Below, piece by piece: positions 1 through 5,191 of a DNA stretch of 5,295 nucleotides (its first letter is position 1; the number at the start of each line of letters is the position of its first letter). The DNA is from an uncultured Candidatus Melainabacteria bacterium (GTDB lineage: Bacteria > Cyanobacteriota > Vampirovibrionia > Gastranaerophilales > Gastranaerophilaceae), in the NCBI GenBank assembly GCA_934754735.1, contig CAKVJE010000098.1:1-5295 (forward strand). Direction: 5' to 3'. The notes beneath the pieces were generated by a model, which saw nothing but the letters and a program-made list of their open reading frames with translations, was not told the origin of the DNA and ran no database searches. Both the position numbers and the translations under genes were made by a program.

Positions 1-378
1 ATTTGTATATCTGCTTTTTAATTCAGATATCAATTCTTGTGGAGTAAAACCTTGTTTTACAAGAACTTTTACAGTATTTTTTATATTTGCTTCGTCTCTT
101 TTTGCTTCTTTCTTAGATACTGCAATAGGATTTGTTATTCCAACCGATGTAGTTTCTGATGGAGTAACTTCTTCTGTTTTTGTAGCTGTTTCTAAACCAA
201 AAATACCTTTATAATCTGCTTCAGTAATTGTACCTGCTTCCAAATCTGATTTAGCATAATTTTCAAATAATGAATATTCTGTTTCTGTATCAATATGATT
301 AGATCTATCAGTATCAGCCAAGTATGCTAACTGTTGCAATCTTCCGGTTAATTTTGAAATATCAAAATTGTGTGCCAT
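1..378 (-). CDS. Hypothetical protein, N-terminal 126 residues (3' end cut by window)
   Basis: An open minus-strand frame runs from an ATG at 378 to the window edge with no stop, giving 126 residues that begin MAHNFDISKLTGRLQQLAYL. The start is supported by a strong Shine-Dalgarno site, AAAGGAG (386-392), seven bases upstream of the ATG. The first 60 or so residues look helical and acidic. Residues about 65-80 are rich in Thr, Ser and Glu and look like a flexible linker. Residues about 88-126 are charged and then helical again (SKKEAKRDEANIKNTVKVLV, then QGFTPQELISEL). There is no signal peptide or membrane segment. I do not recognise the family. The layout of two helical parts joined by a linker could suit a structural or adaptor protein, but that is a guess. 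The codon use matches the neighbouring genes, so I am fairly sure it is real coding sequence. No convincing promoter was found upstream; TATATA-like stretches around 403-425 are too AT-rich to judge. Confidence 0.75.
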   Translation of the reverse strand, partial: MAHNFDISKLTGRLQQLAYLADTDRSNHIDTETEYSLFENYAKSDLEAGTITEADYKGIFGLETATKTEEVTPSETTSVGITNPIAVSKKEAKRDEANIKNTVKVLVKQGFTPQELISELKSRYTN

Positions 379-606
379 GATTATACTCCTTTGTTCCTCG
401 TTTTTATACTCTTGTATATATAAAGAATTTTGCTTTAAAAAAATTGCCTTTTTTGAAAAGAATTGTTAAGTTTTATTAAGACAATGTTTCTATAAGTCTG
501 CTCACTTACAGTAGCTCTTCCCCTCCGCATACCTCATTTATTAACTCACTTTCATATCAATGAGCCCCCACCCGTTTTTCTAATGTTCACGCACAGCCTT
601 CACATT

Positions 607-638
607 AAAAAACTACCCTCACCCGAAGAGAGAGGGTA
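607..638 (-). terminator. Rho-independent terminator-like hairpin, orphan
   Basis: Read on the minus strand, TACCCTC (638-632) pairs with GAGGGTA (620-614). After one mismatch the stem can continue with three more pairs (one of them G-U) around a small UUC loop. The second arm is followed by G and six T residues (612-607, minus strand). This stem plus T-run is the standard shape of an intrinsic terminator. On the plus strand there is no T-run after the stem, so it should work only for minus-strand transcripts. No intact minus-strand gene lies immediately upstream: the only candidate is the short C-terminus-like frame ending at 674. It might instead be a repeat-family member rather than a terminator, because its arm shares ACCCTC-N-CCCG with the large palindrome at 4981-5103. 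Confidence 0.5.
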
Positions 639-673
639 CTAATATCATAGTGAAAAGTTGAAAGCACATCTCT

Positions 674-727
674 TCACCCCATATTCGGCATCATCTTCGC
701 ATATTTTTGCAAATCATTTCCTCTCAA
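674..727 (-). pseudogene. Possible C-terminal gene relic (tentative)
   Basis: On the minus strand a frame that ends in TGA (676-674) reads GNDLQKYAKMMPNMG, which looks like a genuine protein tail. It is followed 35 bases later by the terminator-like hairpin at 607-638. The frame stays open back to an in-frame TAA at 766-764, inside the nadE start, and has no ATG before the two internal methionines. A TTG at 727 is the only upstream start candidate, and it has no clear ribosome binding site. The simplest reading is the leftover 3' end of a minus-strand gene whose body was replaced when nadE or its promoter took this place. Chance in a short AT-rich stretch is a serious alternative, because 20-30 open codons are not unusual. 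Treat this as a hint, not a gene. Confidence 0.22.
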
Positions 728-735
728 GCTATAAT
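707..735 (+). promoter_or_regulatory. nadE promoter (-35 and -10)
   Basis: TTGCAA (707-712) and a perfect TATAAT (730-735) are separated by 17 bases, matching the housekeeping sigma-70/SigA consensus very well. Transcription should start near 742, giving a leader of only about 16 bases that contains the Shine-Dalgarno GAGAGG (747-752), five bases before the ATG. The -10 box lies inside the gap of a 9-base inverted repeat (720-752). Confidence 0.8.
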
Positions 736-752
736 AAACATAACTTGAGAGG
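720..752. repeat. 9-bp inverted repeat around the nadE -10 box
   Basis: CCTCTCAAG (720-728) is the exact reverse complement of CTTGAGAGG (744-752), with a 15-base gap holding TATAAT. The right arm contains the nadE Shine-Dalgarno sequence. Because transcription should begin near 742, the left arm is not in the mRNA, so an RNA hairpin is unlikely. A DNA operator for a dimeric regulator is the more natural function if there is one. The arms are centred 24 bases apart, a little over two helical turns. Chance is possible, since GAGAGG is the favoured Shine-Dalgarno sequence in this genome. Confidence 0.4.
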
Positions 753-757
753 TAAAA

Positions 758-2740
758 ATGAACTTATATGAACTATCCGAAATAGCTGATAAAAGATTTT
801 CACACGGTGAAGAAATCCCGCAAAATATAATAGAAGGTGTAAAGCAAATTGTTTCTAATGGCGGATTTATTGGTATGGCACAAATTAATCCTATTGCAGG
901 AAATATTGAATATAACGCAAAAAAAATCGCAAAATACATTAAATATTCTTGTAAAATCGGCTTAGATTTAGTTGTGTTTCCTGAACTTGCACTAATGGGT
1001 TATCCGATTGAAGATACAATTGACCGACATCCGATTATTGTTGAAGAAAATATTAAATGGCTAAAAGGATTAGCAAAAATTACAGTAGGTACAACTGCTC
1101 TTGTTGGTTTTGTTGAACCTCGAAGAAAAGACGCGGAAGGTAAAAAATATTTTAACTCTGTGGCAATTCTAAAGGAGGGGAAAATAGCAGGAATTGTTAG
1201 AAAGTCACTATTACCTAATTATTCAGAATTCAATGACTACAGATATATTGAACCATCTCCGACCGTAGGAGTTCAGCCGGCTGAAACATTAGGTGTTTTT
1301 GATAAAGACAACATTAAAGATAATAGTAAAATTTTTGAAAAATACGGAATTTCTATTTGTGAAGACTGTTGGAACAATAAAGAATTTTTTGAAAAAAATC
1401 TTTATGATAAAGACCCGATTGATGAACTTGCACAAGAAAATCCAGAAATTTTTATAAATTGTTCAGCTTCACCAACAAGAGCAAAAAAAGAACAATTAAA
1501 ACATAACATGCTCTCTTTTATTGCTAAAAAATATAACACTCCGATTGTATATGTAAACCAAGTTGGTGCGATTGACAACAGTTCGTTTGACGGTTCCAGC
1601 AGAGTTTTTGATGCGGACGGAAAATTGTTAGCAAGAGCAAAATCTTTTGAAGAACAATTTTTAATTGTTAACCCGAAAGAAAAAATAGGCAAAATTTATC
1701 CGCTGACTAGAGGCTTGGATAAATCTCTTAATGAGCAAAAAGTTTTTACTTTAGAATATGAATCAGATTTAGAGAGAACATATAAAACAATTCTTCAAGG
1801 AATTCGTGATTACTTTAAAAAATGTGGTTTTAAACGTGCGGTTTTAGGGCTTTCAGGCGGTTTAGATTCGACAGTTTGCGCAGTACTTTTAGCTGATGCA
1901 ATCGGAAAAGAAAATGTTTTTGGCATTTCAATGCCTTCTCATATCACGAGCAAAGAAAGTAAGTCTGACGCTCAACAATTAGCCCACAATTTAGGAATTA
2001 ATTTTACAGAAGCTACAATTCGTCCAATGATTAATACCACAACAGAATGTTTAAATGAATTGTTTAAGACAGTAGAAACTAAATGGGACGGACGTTACAA
2101 GACTTCGTTTACTCCTGATAATATTCAGGCTCGCTCCAGAGCAATGTTCTTGTGGGGAATAAGTAATGAATTTGCCTCTTGCATTCCTATTGCAACTTCC
2201 GATAAATCAGAACTTTATATGGGATACGCGACAATTAACGGTGATATGTCAGGCGGTTTTGCACCAATTGCGGATGTTCCTAAAACTAAATTATTTGCAT
2301 TTGCGCGTTGGATGAATGAAAACAGAGAAGAAAAAAATGCAATTCCGGAAGCTATTATCCTTAAAAAACCTGGTGCAGAACTTGCAATCGACCCTAAAAC
2401 AGGCAAACCACTTATTGCAGAAGATGCTCTTATGCCTTACGAATTCTTAGATGAAATCATTTGGCGAGTTGAAAATAAAAATGAAGGCTACTATGACCTT
2501 TTAGAAACTGAATTTGTTTATGAAAAACATAATTCTATTTCTAAAGAACAAAAAATCGAATGGTTAGACAAATTTTTCAGACGTATGTCAACTGCGCTTT
2601 ATAAATGGTCGATTTTACCGCCATCAGTAATTGTAGAATCTCGTTCTATCAATAAATACGATTACAGACAGCCAATTACATCTTCAAAAATCAATTATAA
2701 GGGTGTTGAAGATAGTTATATTGATATGAGTTTGAATTAG
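758..2740 (+). CDS. nadE: Glutamine-dependent NAD+ synthetase
   Basis: This 660-residue cytoplasmic enzyme makes NAD+ from nicotinic acid adenine dinucleotide, ATP and glutamine, the last step of NAD synthesis. Residues about 37-305 are a nitrilase-type glutaminase domain that frees ammonia. The expected triad is visible: Glu76 in FPELALMGYP, Lys149 in VRKSLLPN and Cys201 in SICEDCW. Residues about 335-640 are the ATP-pyrophosphatase synthetase domain, with the SGGLDS P-loop at 366-371, TSDKSE at 480-485 and GDMSGGFAPIADVPKT at 495-510. The length and the C-terminal tail resemble the long, Mycobacterium-like form more than short ammonia-only NadE. A 36-residue extension precedes the usual domain start. 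The ATG at 758 is supported by GAGAGG five bases upstream; the next Met (40) lies inside the domain. It has its own promoter at 707-735, and no partner gene follows on the same strand. No catalytic residue appears to be missing. Confidence 0.96.
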   Translation: MNLYELSEIADKRFSHGEEIPQNIIEGVKQIVSNGGFIGMAQINPIAGNIEYNAKKIAKYIKYSCKIGLDLVVFPELALMGYPIEDTIDRHPIIVEENIKWLKGLAKITVGTTALVGFVEPRRKDAEGKKYFNSVAILKEGKIAGIVRKSLLPNYSEFNDYRYIEPSPTVGVQPAETLGVFDKDNIKDNSKIFEKYGISICEDCWNNKEFFEKNLYDKDPIDELAQENPEIFINCSASPTRAKKEQLKHNMLSFIAKKYNTPIVYVNQVGAIDNSSFDGSSRVFDADGKLLARAKSFEEQFLIVNPKEKIGKIYPLTRGLDKSLNEQKVFTLEYESDLERTYKTILQGIRDYFKKCGFKRAVLGLSGGLDSTVCAVLLADAIGKENVFGISMPSHITSKESKSDAQQLAHNLGINFTEATIRPMINTTTECLNELFKTVETKWDGRYKTSFTPDNIQARSRAMFLWGISNEFASCIPIATSDKSELYMGYATINGDMSGGFAPIADVPKTKLFAFARWMNENREEKNAIPEAIILKKPGAELAIDPKTGKPLIAEDALMPYEFLDEIIWRVENKNEGYYDLLETEFVYEKHNSISKEQKIEWLDKFFRRMSTALYKWSILPPSVIVESRSINKYDYRQPITSSKINYKGVEDSYIDMSLN

Positions 2741-2756
2741 TAAATTATATAAAAAA

Positions 2757-3716
2757 TTATGCGTTAACTTCACAACTTGTATTTTCTAAAATATAATCAC
2801 AGATTTCTTTTTCTAAATGCACACCATACAAGCCATTGATTTCTTTTATGAAATAGCATGGGCTAGTAACATTGACTTCTATAATTTTACCGTCAATTAC
2901 GTCAAGACCTGCCATTGCGATTCCTATAGAGTTTAATCTTTGTGCTACTTTTTTGAAATTTGCGATTTCTTCTGATGAAAGTTCTGCCGATGTTATAAAA
3001 TTATCGTTGTGAGTATTAAATTTAAAATCATCTTTTGTTGGTAATTTCTTTATACAGTATTTTAAAACCTTATCGCCTAACGTTAAAACTCGTTTATCAC
3101 CTTGTTTAACTGCCGGAATAAATTGTTGTACCATAACTAATGTTGTTTCATTGTTTGTCATTGTATTAATAATTGTGCGTGTATTTGGATCACCTTCATA
3201 CAAATACATAACACCTGAACCAAAACAACGATTAAGTGGTTTCAAAACAATTTGTTTATGGATAGTTAAAAACTTTTCAATTTCATCTAGTGAAGCTGTA
3301 ACAATATTATCTGTCATTAAATCTTTAAAATGAACGCTGTGTAGTTTCTCATTAAAATCTCGAATTGCACTTGGCGAATTAATAATGCGAGGTTTTGTTA
3401 CGAAATCGAAAATGTATGTAGCATTAATATAATCTATATCAACAGGCGGATCCGGTCTAAACATAACCAAATCAAATTCATCAATTTCTTTTTCGACTTT
3501 TACATCTTTATAAAAAATATTATTATCACATACAAATGTTTCATAGCATTTTGTGAATGCTTTATCTTGTTTTAGTGATAAATTAGGTATCGTAGTAATA
3601 AAAACTTCATTTCCACGTTCTAGAAACTCTTTAATCATCCAGAAATTCGTAACAAGATTGTTGAATTCAAAATATTTAAGTTCAATTTTATCAATGATAA
3701 AAAGTATTTTCTTCAT
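2757..3716 (-). CDS. gshB: Glutathione synthetase-like ATP-grasp ligase
   Basis: The 319-residue product matches the length of bacterial GshB, which joins gamma-glutamylcysteine and glycine using ATP. Family landmarks include MFRPDPPVDIDYINATYIFD (85-104), INSPSAIRDFNEKL (112-125), IVLKPL (156-161), YEGDPN (173-178), GDKRVL (206-211) and LDVIDGKIIEVNVTSP (271-286), where Asp272, Glu280 and Asn282 fit the metal-binding positions. Two flexible active-site loops differ from my memory of the E. coli enzyme: DGMGG is replaced by NRCFG (162-166), and the glycine-rich loop is replaced by a glycine-free stretch at about 227-241. The substrate could therefore differ from the textbook one. The start at 3716 is chosen because AGAGGAG (3723-3729) lies six bases upstream; an ATG 17 codons earlier (3767) lacks such a site. 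No gshA is in the window. The gene converges on nadE with a 16-base gap and no obvious terminator hairpin between them. Confidence 0.88.
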   Translation of the reverse strand: MKKILFIIDKIELKYFEFNNLVTNFWMIKEFLERGNEVFITTIPNLSLKQDKAFTKCYETFVCDNNIFYKDVKVEKEIDEFDLVMFRPDPPVDIDYINATYIFDFVTKPRIINSPSAIRDFNEKLHSVHFKDLMTDNIVTASLDEIEKFLTIHKQIVLKPLNRCFGSGVMYLYEGDPNTRTIINTMTNNETTLVMVQQFIPAVKQGDKRVLTLGDKVLKYCIKKLPTKDDFKFNTHNDNFITSAELSSEEIANFKKVAQRLNSIGIAMAGLDVIDGKIIEVNVTSPCYFIKEINGLYGVHLEKEICDYILENTSCEVNA

Positions 3717-3779
3717 AACAAACTCCTCTTTAGTGATGAATTTAGCACTAACATATAAATGATACAACAGTCAATTATA
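3717..3779 (-). promoter_or_regulatory. gshB leader with SD-adjacent hairpin and weak promoter
   Basis: On the minus strand TTAGTG (3751-3746) and CACTAA (3735-3730) form a 6-bp inverted repeat with a 10-base loop. Its second arm directly abuts the Shine-Dalgarno AGAGGAG (3729-3723). A short hairpin here could tune access to the ribosome binding site, though it is weak and AT-rich. Upstream, a TATAAT appears on the minus strand at 3779-3774 without a good -35, and TTGACT (3774-3769) lacks a good -10 at the right spacing. I cannot name the promoter with confidence. Confidence 0.3.
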
Positions 3780-3806
3780 TATTAATAACAAACTATTGAT
3801 TTAATC

Positions 3807-3835
3807 TTCACAAACGATAGAGAATATGTTATAAT
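3807..3835 (+). promoter_or_regulatory. Promoter of the pilin-like gene
   Basis: TTCACA (3807-3812) and TATAAT (3830-3835) are spaced by 17 bases, and a TG at 3827-3828 makes an extended -10 (TGTTATAAT). The start of transcription should be near 3842, leaving a leader of about 24 bases with the Shine-Dalgarno GAGAGAGG (3851-3858) seven bases before the ATG. ATGTTA (3826-3831) and TAACAT (3839-3844) form a small inverted repeat across the -10, which may be chance. Confidence 0.75.
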
Positions 3836-3865
3836 AAGTAACATGAAATTGAGAGAGGTATAACT

Positions 3866-4594
3866 ATGAAAAAAGGTTTCACTTTAGCAGAAGTACTGAT
3901 TACATTAGGAATTATTGGCGTTGTTGCAGCTTTAGCTGCGCCGGCTTTAAATAATGCAACACAAAAGGCAAAAGTTGGGCCAACTTTAAGTAAATTTATG
4001 AGTACATTAGAAGTTGCACATGAACACATGCTTGCAGATAATCAAGCTGATTCAATAAGTGCTATTGTTGGTAAAAACAATGAAGCATATTTAACTGAAT
4101 TATCTAAGTATGTAAAAGGTATAAAAGTAAGTGAAAAAATAACAGATTTCACTCCTGCACCAGCTACTTATGCAGGTTTAACCAACGGTGATGGTTCACC
4201 TTCTGCAGAAGTAGAGGTTGATGAATTTACAGTTTATTCATTTGCTGATGGTAGTGCAATGGCTATGAACTTATATGATAGAAATGATAATCAAAAAGGC
4301 GGTGCTTATAAAGGAGCAATAATAAGCTTATGGTTTGATATAAATGGTTTTGATAAAAAACCAAATCGTTCAGGTAAAGACGAATTTAGATTTTATATTG
4401 ACGATGGCGGTGCCGTATATCCAGATGGTGGAAATGTAAAAAAACAACTATTGCAATTAAATGGCAAGGAAACAAATGGAAATCTTTGGAATGAAGCAAA
4501 AGGAGCATGCAATGAAACTGATGTGAAGCGTGGTGGCGTTTATTGCGGAGCTTCGGTTGTAGATAACGGATTTAAAGTAATTTATAAATACTAA
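3866..4594 (+). CDS. Type IV pilin-like / pseudopilin protein
   Basis: The 242-residue product starts with a class III signal: MKKG, then FTLAEVLITLGIIGVVAAL. Prepilin peptidase should cut after Gly4, leaving an N-terminal Phe with Glu at mature position 5, as in type IV pilins and type II secretion pseudopilins. The hydrophobic helix spans about residues 5-27 and anchors or polymerises the subunit. The helical region continues to about residue 57. The C-terminal globular part contains SLWFDINGFDKKPNRSGKDE (154-173) followed by FRFYIDDGG, a pattern I associate with the pilin-like proteins of gut Gastranaerophilales and similar groups. Two cysteines (215 and 227) near the end could form the usual C-terminal disulphide loop. 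The gene stands alone with its own promoter and terminator and has no pilus assembly genes beside it. It could be a major pilin, a minor pilin or a pseudopilin; the sequence does not decide. Confidence 0.88.
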   Translation: MKKGFTLAEVLITLGIIGVVAALAAPALNNATQKAKVGPTLSKFMSTLEVAHEHMLADNQADSISAIVGKNNEAYLTELSKYVKGIKVSEKITDFTPAPATYAGLTNGDGSPSAEVEVDEFTVYSFADGSAMAMNLYDRNDNQKGGAYKGAIISLWFDINGFDKKPNRSGKDEFRFYIDDGGAVYPDGGNVKKQLLQLNGKETNGNLWNEAKGACNETDVKRGGVYCGASVVDNGFKVIYKY

Positions 4595-4596
4595 CA

Positions 4597-4630
4597 AAAA
4601 ACGCTCGGATTAATTAATCCGAGCGTTTTT
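4597..4630. terminator. Bidirectional Rho-independent terminator
   Basis: A perfect 34-base palindrome runs from 4597 to 4630: an A-run, the stem CGCTCGGATTAA, its exact complement and a T-run. It begins two bases after the pilin-like stop codon (4592-4594) and lies 15 bases beyond the trxA stop codon (4648-4646). Because the palindrome includes both the A-run and the T-run, each strand sees a GC-rich stem followed by at least five T residues. It should therefore end transcription of both convergent genes. Confidence 0.93.
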
Positions 4631-4645
4631 AATATCTTTATTAAA

Positions 4646-4963
4646 CTACAAATGTTTTTCAATGTTTGTAATAATAGTACTTTTTGGCATTAAGCCAACC
4701 ATGCGTTCAACTACTTCGCCATTTTTAAAAATCAAAAGCGTAGGTAGACCGCTGACTTGGTATTTTTTAGCGGCTTCAATATTTTCATCAGTATCAATTT
4801 TCGTAAATTTTACACTGCCTTCAATGTCGCGTTCAACTTCTTCTAAAATTGGACCTAATTTTCTGCAAGGACCACACCAGTTTGCAAAAAAATCTACAAC
4901 TGTTATTCCTTCGTGATTTAGAACTTCCGTATCAAACATATCGGTATTAATTTCTTGAACCAT
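4646..4963 (-). CDS. trxA: Thioredoxin
   Basis: This 105-residue protein is a classic small cytoplasmic thioredoxin that reduces protein disulphides and is itself recharged by thioredoxin reductase. The active site WCGPC is at residues 29-33 (Cys30 and Cys33), after VVDFFANWC. Buried Asp24 and the cis-proline Pro74 in SGLPTLLIF are both present, as is KIDTDEN (55-61). There is no signal peptide, and the length is normal for TrxA. The ATG at 4963 is supported by AGAGAGG (4970-4976) six bases upstream. The gene converges on the pilin-like gene and shares its palindromic terminator. Its upstream region is unusual: a 123-base palindromic element ends four bases before the Shine-Dalgarno and would form most of the mRNA leader. 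No thioredoxin reductase gene is in the window. Confidence 0.96.
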   Translation of the reverse strand: MVQEINTDMFDTEVLNHEGITVVDFFANWCGPCRKLGPILEEVERDIEGSVKFTKIDTDENIEAAKKYQVSGLPTLLIFKNGEVVERMVGLMPKSTIITNIEKHL

Positions 4964-4980
4964 AATTTACCTCTCTTTAG

Positions 4981-5103
4981 TTAATAACACCCTCTCCCGC
5001 TTTCGGCACCCTCTCCGAGGGGAGGGAACTAAAGACGCTTAATAAACGCAGATAACGCCCTCCCTTGGGGGAGGGTGCCGAAGGCGGGAGAGGGTGTTAT
5101 TAA
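4981..5103. repeat. MITE-like long palindromic element
   Basis: Two 46-base arms (4981-5026 and 5058-5103) are reverse complements at 42 of 46 positions and flank a 31-base loop. Each end starts TTAATAACACCCTCTCCCGC when read inward. The arms are GC-rich in an AT-rich setting, so transcripts of either strand would fold into a long stable hairpin. The element has no open reading frame of note and no transposase. Its size, terminal inverted repeats and foreign composition fit a miniature inverted-repeat element or a large repetitive extragenic palindrome moved by a transposase elsewhere. The ends carry TTAA, which might be a target duplication hidden within the palindrome. I see no longer flanking direct repeat. 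Similar CCCTCTCCCGCC-TTCGGC-type repeats are, to my recollection, common in gut bacterial genomes. Confidence 0.85.
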
Positions 5104-5127
5104 ATTTCTCCATCCTTTAACAAACCT

Positions 5128-5136
5128 ATATTACCA
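5128..5136 (-). promoter_or_regulatory. Candidate trxA promoter (extended -10)
   Basis: On the minus strand TGGTAATAT (5136-5128) is a good extended -10, although no clear -35 lies upstream. Transcription from here would start near 5121 and run through the whole palindromic element before reaching trxA, giving a leader of about 158 bases. No better promoter lies between the element and trxA, since only 17 bases separate them. Confidence 0.45.
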
Positions 5137-5151
5137 TATATAATATTTTCA

Positions 5152-5160
5152 TGCTATTAT
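5152..5160 (+). promoter_or_regulatory. Candidate promoter of the exonuclease gene (extended -10)
   Basis: TGCTATTAT (5152-5160) is an extended -10 with TG one base before the hexamer; an overlapping TATACT (5158-5163) is an alternative. The -35 region is weak. Transcription would begin about 25 bases before the ATG at 5192, leaving room for AGGGA (5181-5185) as Shine-Dalgarno. The core is back to back with the candidate trxA promoter within about 35 bases. Confidence 0.5.
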
Positions 5161-5191
5161 ACTGTTAGGGAGAAACTAAAAGGGATTTAAA

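Larger units (their letters stand above)
379..757. other. Intergenic region between divergent genes
   Basis: These 379 bases separate the left minus-strand gene from nadE. Bases 379-480 are very AT-rich and should carry the left gene's promoter and leader. Bases 500-640 are noticeably richer in C on the plus strand (runs such as TTCCCCTCCGC and GAGCCCCCACCCG), unlike the rest of the window, and include a terminator-like hairpin at 607-638. Bases 674-757 carry a possible gene relic on the minus strand and the nadE promoter and Shine-Dalgarno site on the plus strand. No tRNA or rRNA is visible. The C-rich piece has no start codon with a ribosome binding site on either strand that I would accept, so I read it as non-coding, possibly the remains of inserted or decayed DNA. 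Confidence 0.6.

Noticed and set aside
496..640. Plus-strand open frame in the C-rich gap ending in KKLPSPEERGY
   Set aside because: It has no start codon with a ribosome binding site at its front, its composition follows the C-rich repeat, and its tail is produced by the hairpin at 614-638. It looks like a by-product of a repeat.
692..720. Short minus-strand ORF beginning ATGATTTGCAAA just after GAGAGG
   Set aside because: The Shine-Dalgarno is only a few bases from the ATG and the peptide would have eight residues, so it is better explained as the left arm of the inverted repeat.
1402..1692. Long open frame on the strand opposite nadE
   Set aside because: It lies wholly inside a confidently assigned enzyme domain, has no ribosome binding site or recognisable motif, and is a shadow of the nadE codon pattern. 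The same holds for the frames opposite the nadE synthetase domain, gshB, the pilin-like gene and trxA.
3717..3767. Seventeen-codon upstream extension of the GshB-like protein
   Set aside because: The upstream ATG has no Shine-Dalgarno site, whereas the internal ATG at 3716 has AGAGGAG at ideal spacing and gives the standard family length and N-terminus (MKKILFIID).
3782..3790. TTAATAACA matching the end of the large palindrome
   Set aside because: The match is nine AT-rich bases and stops where the GC-rich part should begin (AAC instead of CCC), so it is probably chance.
4981..5103. The large palindrome as a simple terminator or a CRISPR-like unit
   Set aside because: Neither strand has a proper T-run after the stem, and there is only one inverted pair with no direct repeats and spacers. 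A mobile palindromic repeat fits better.
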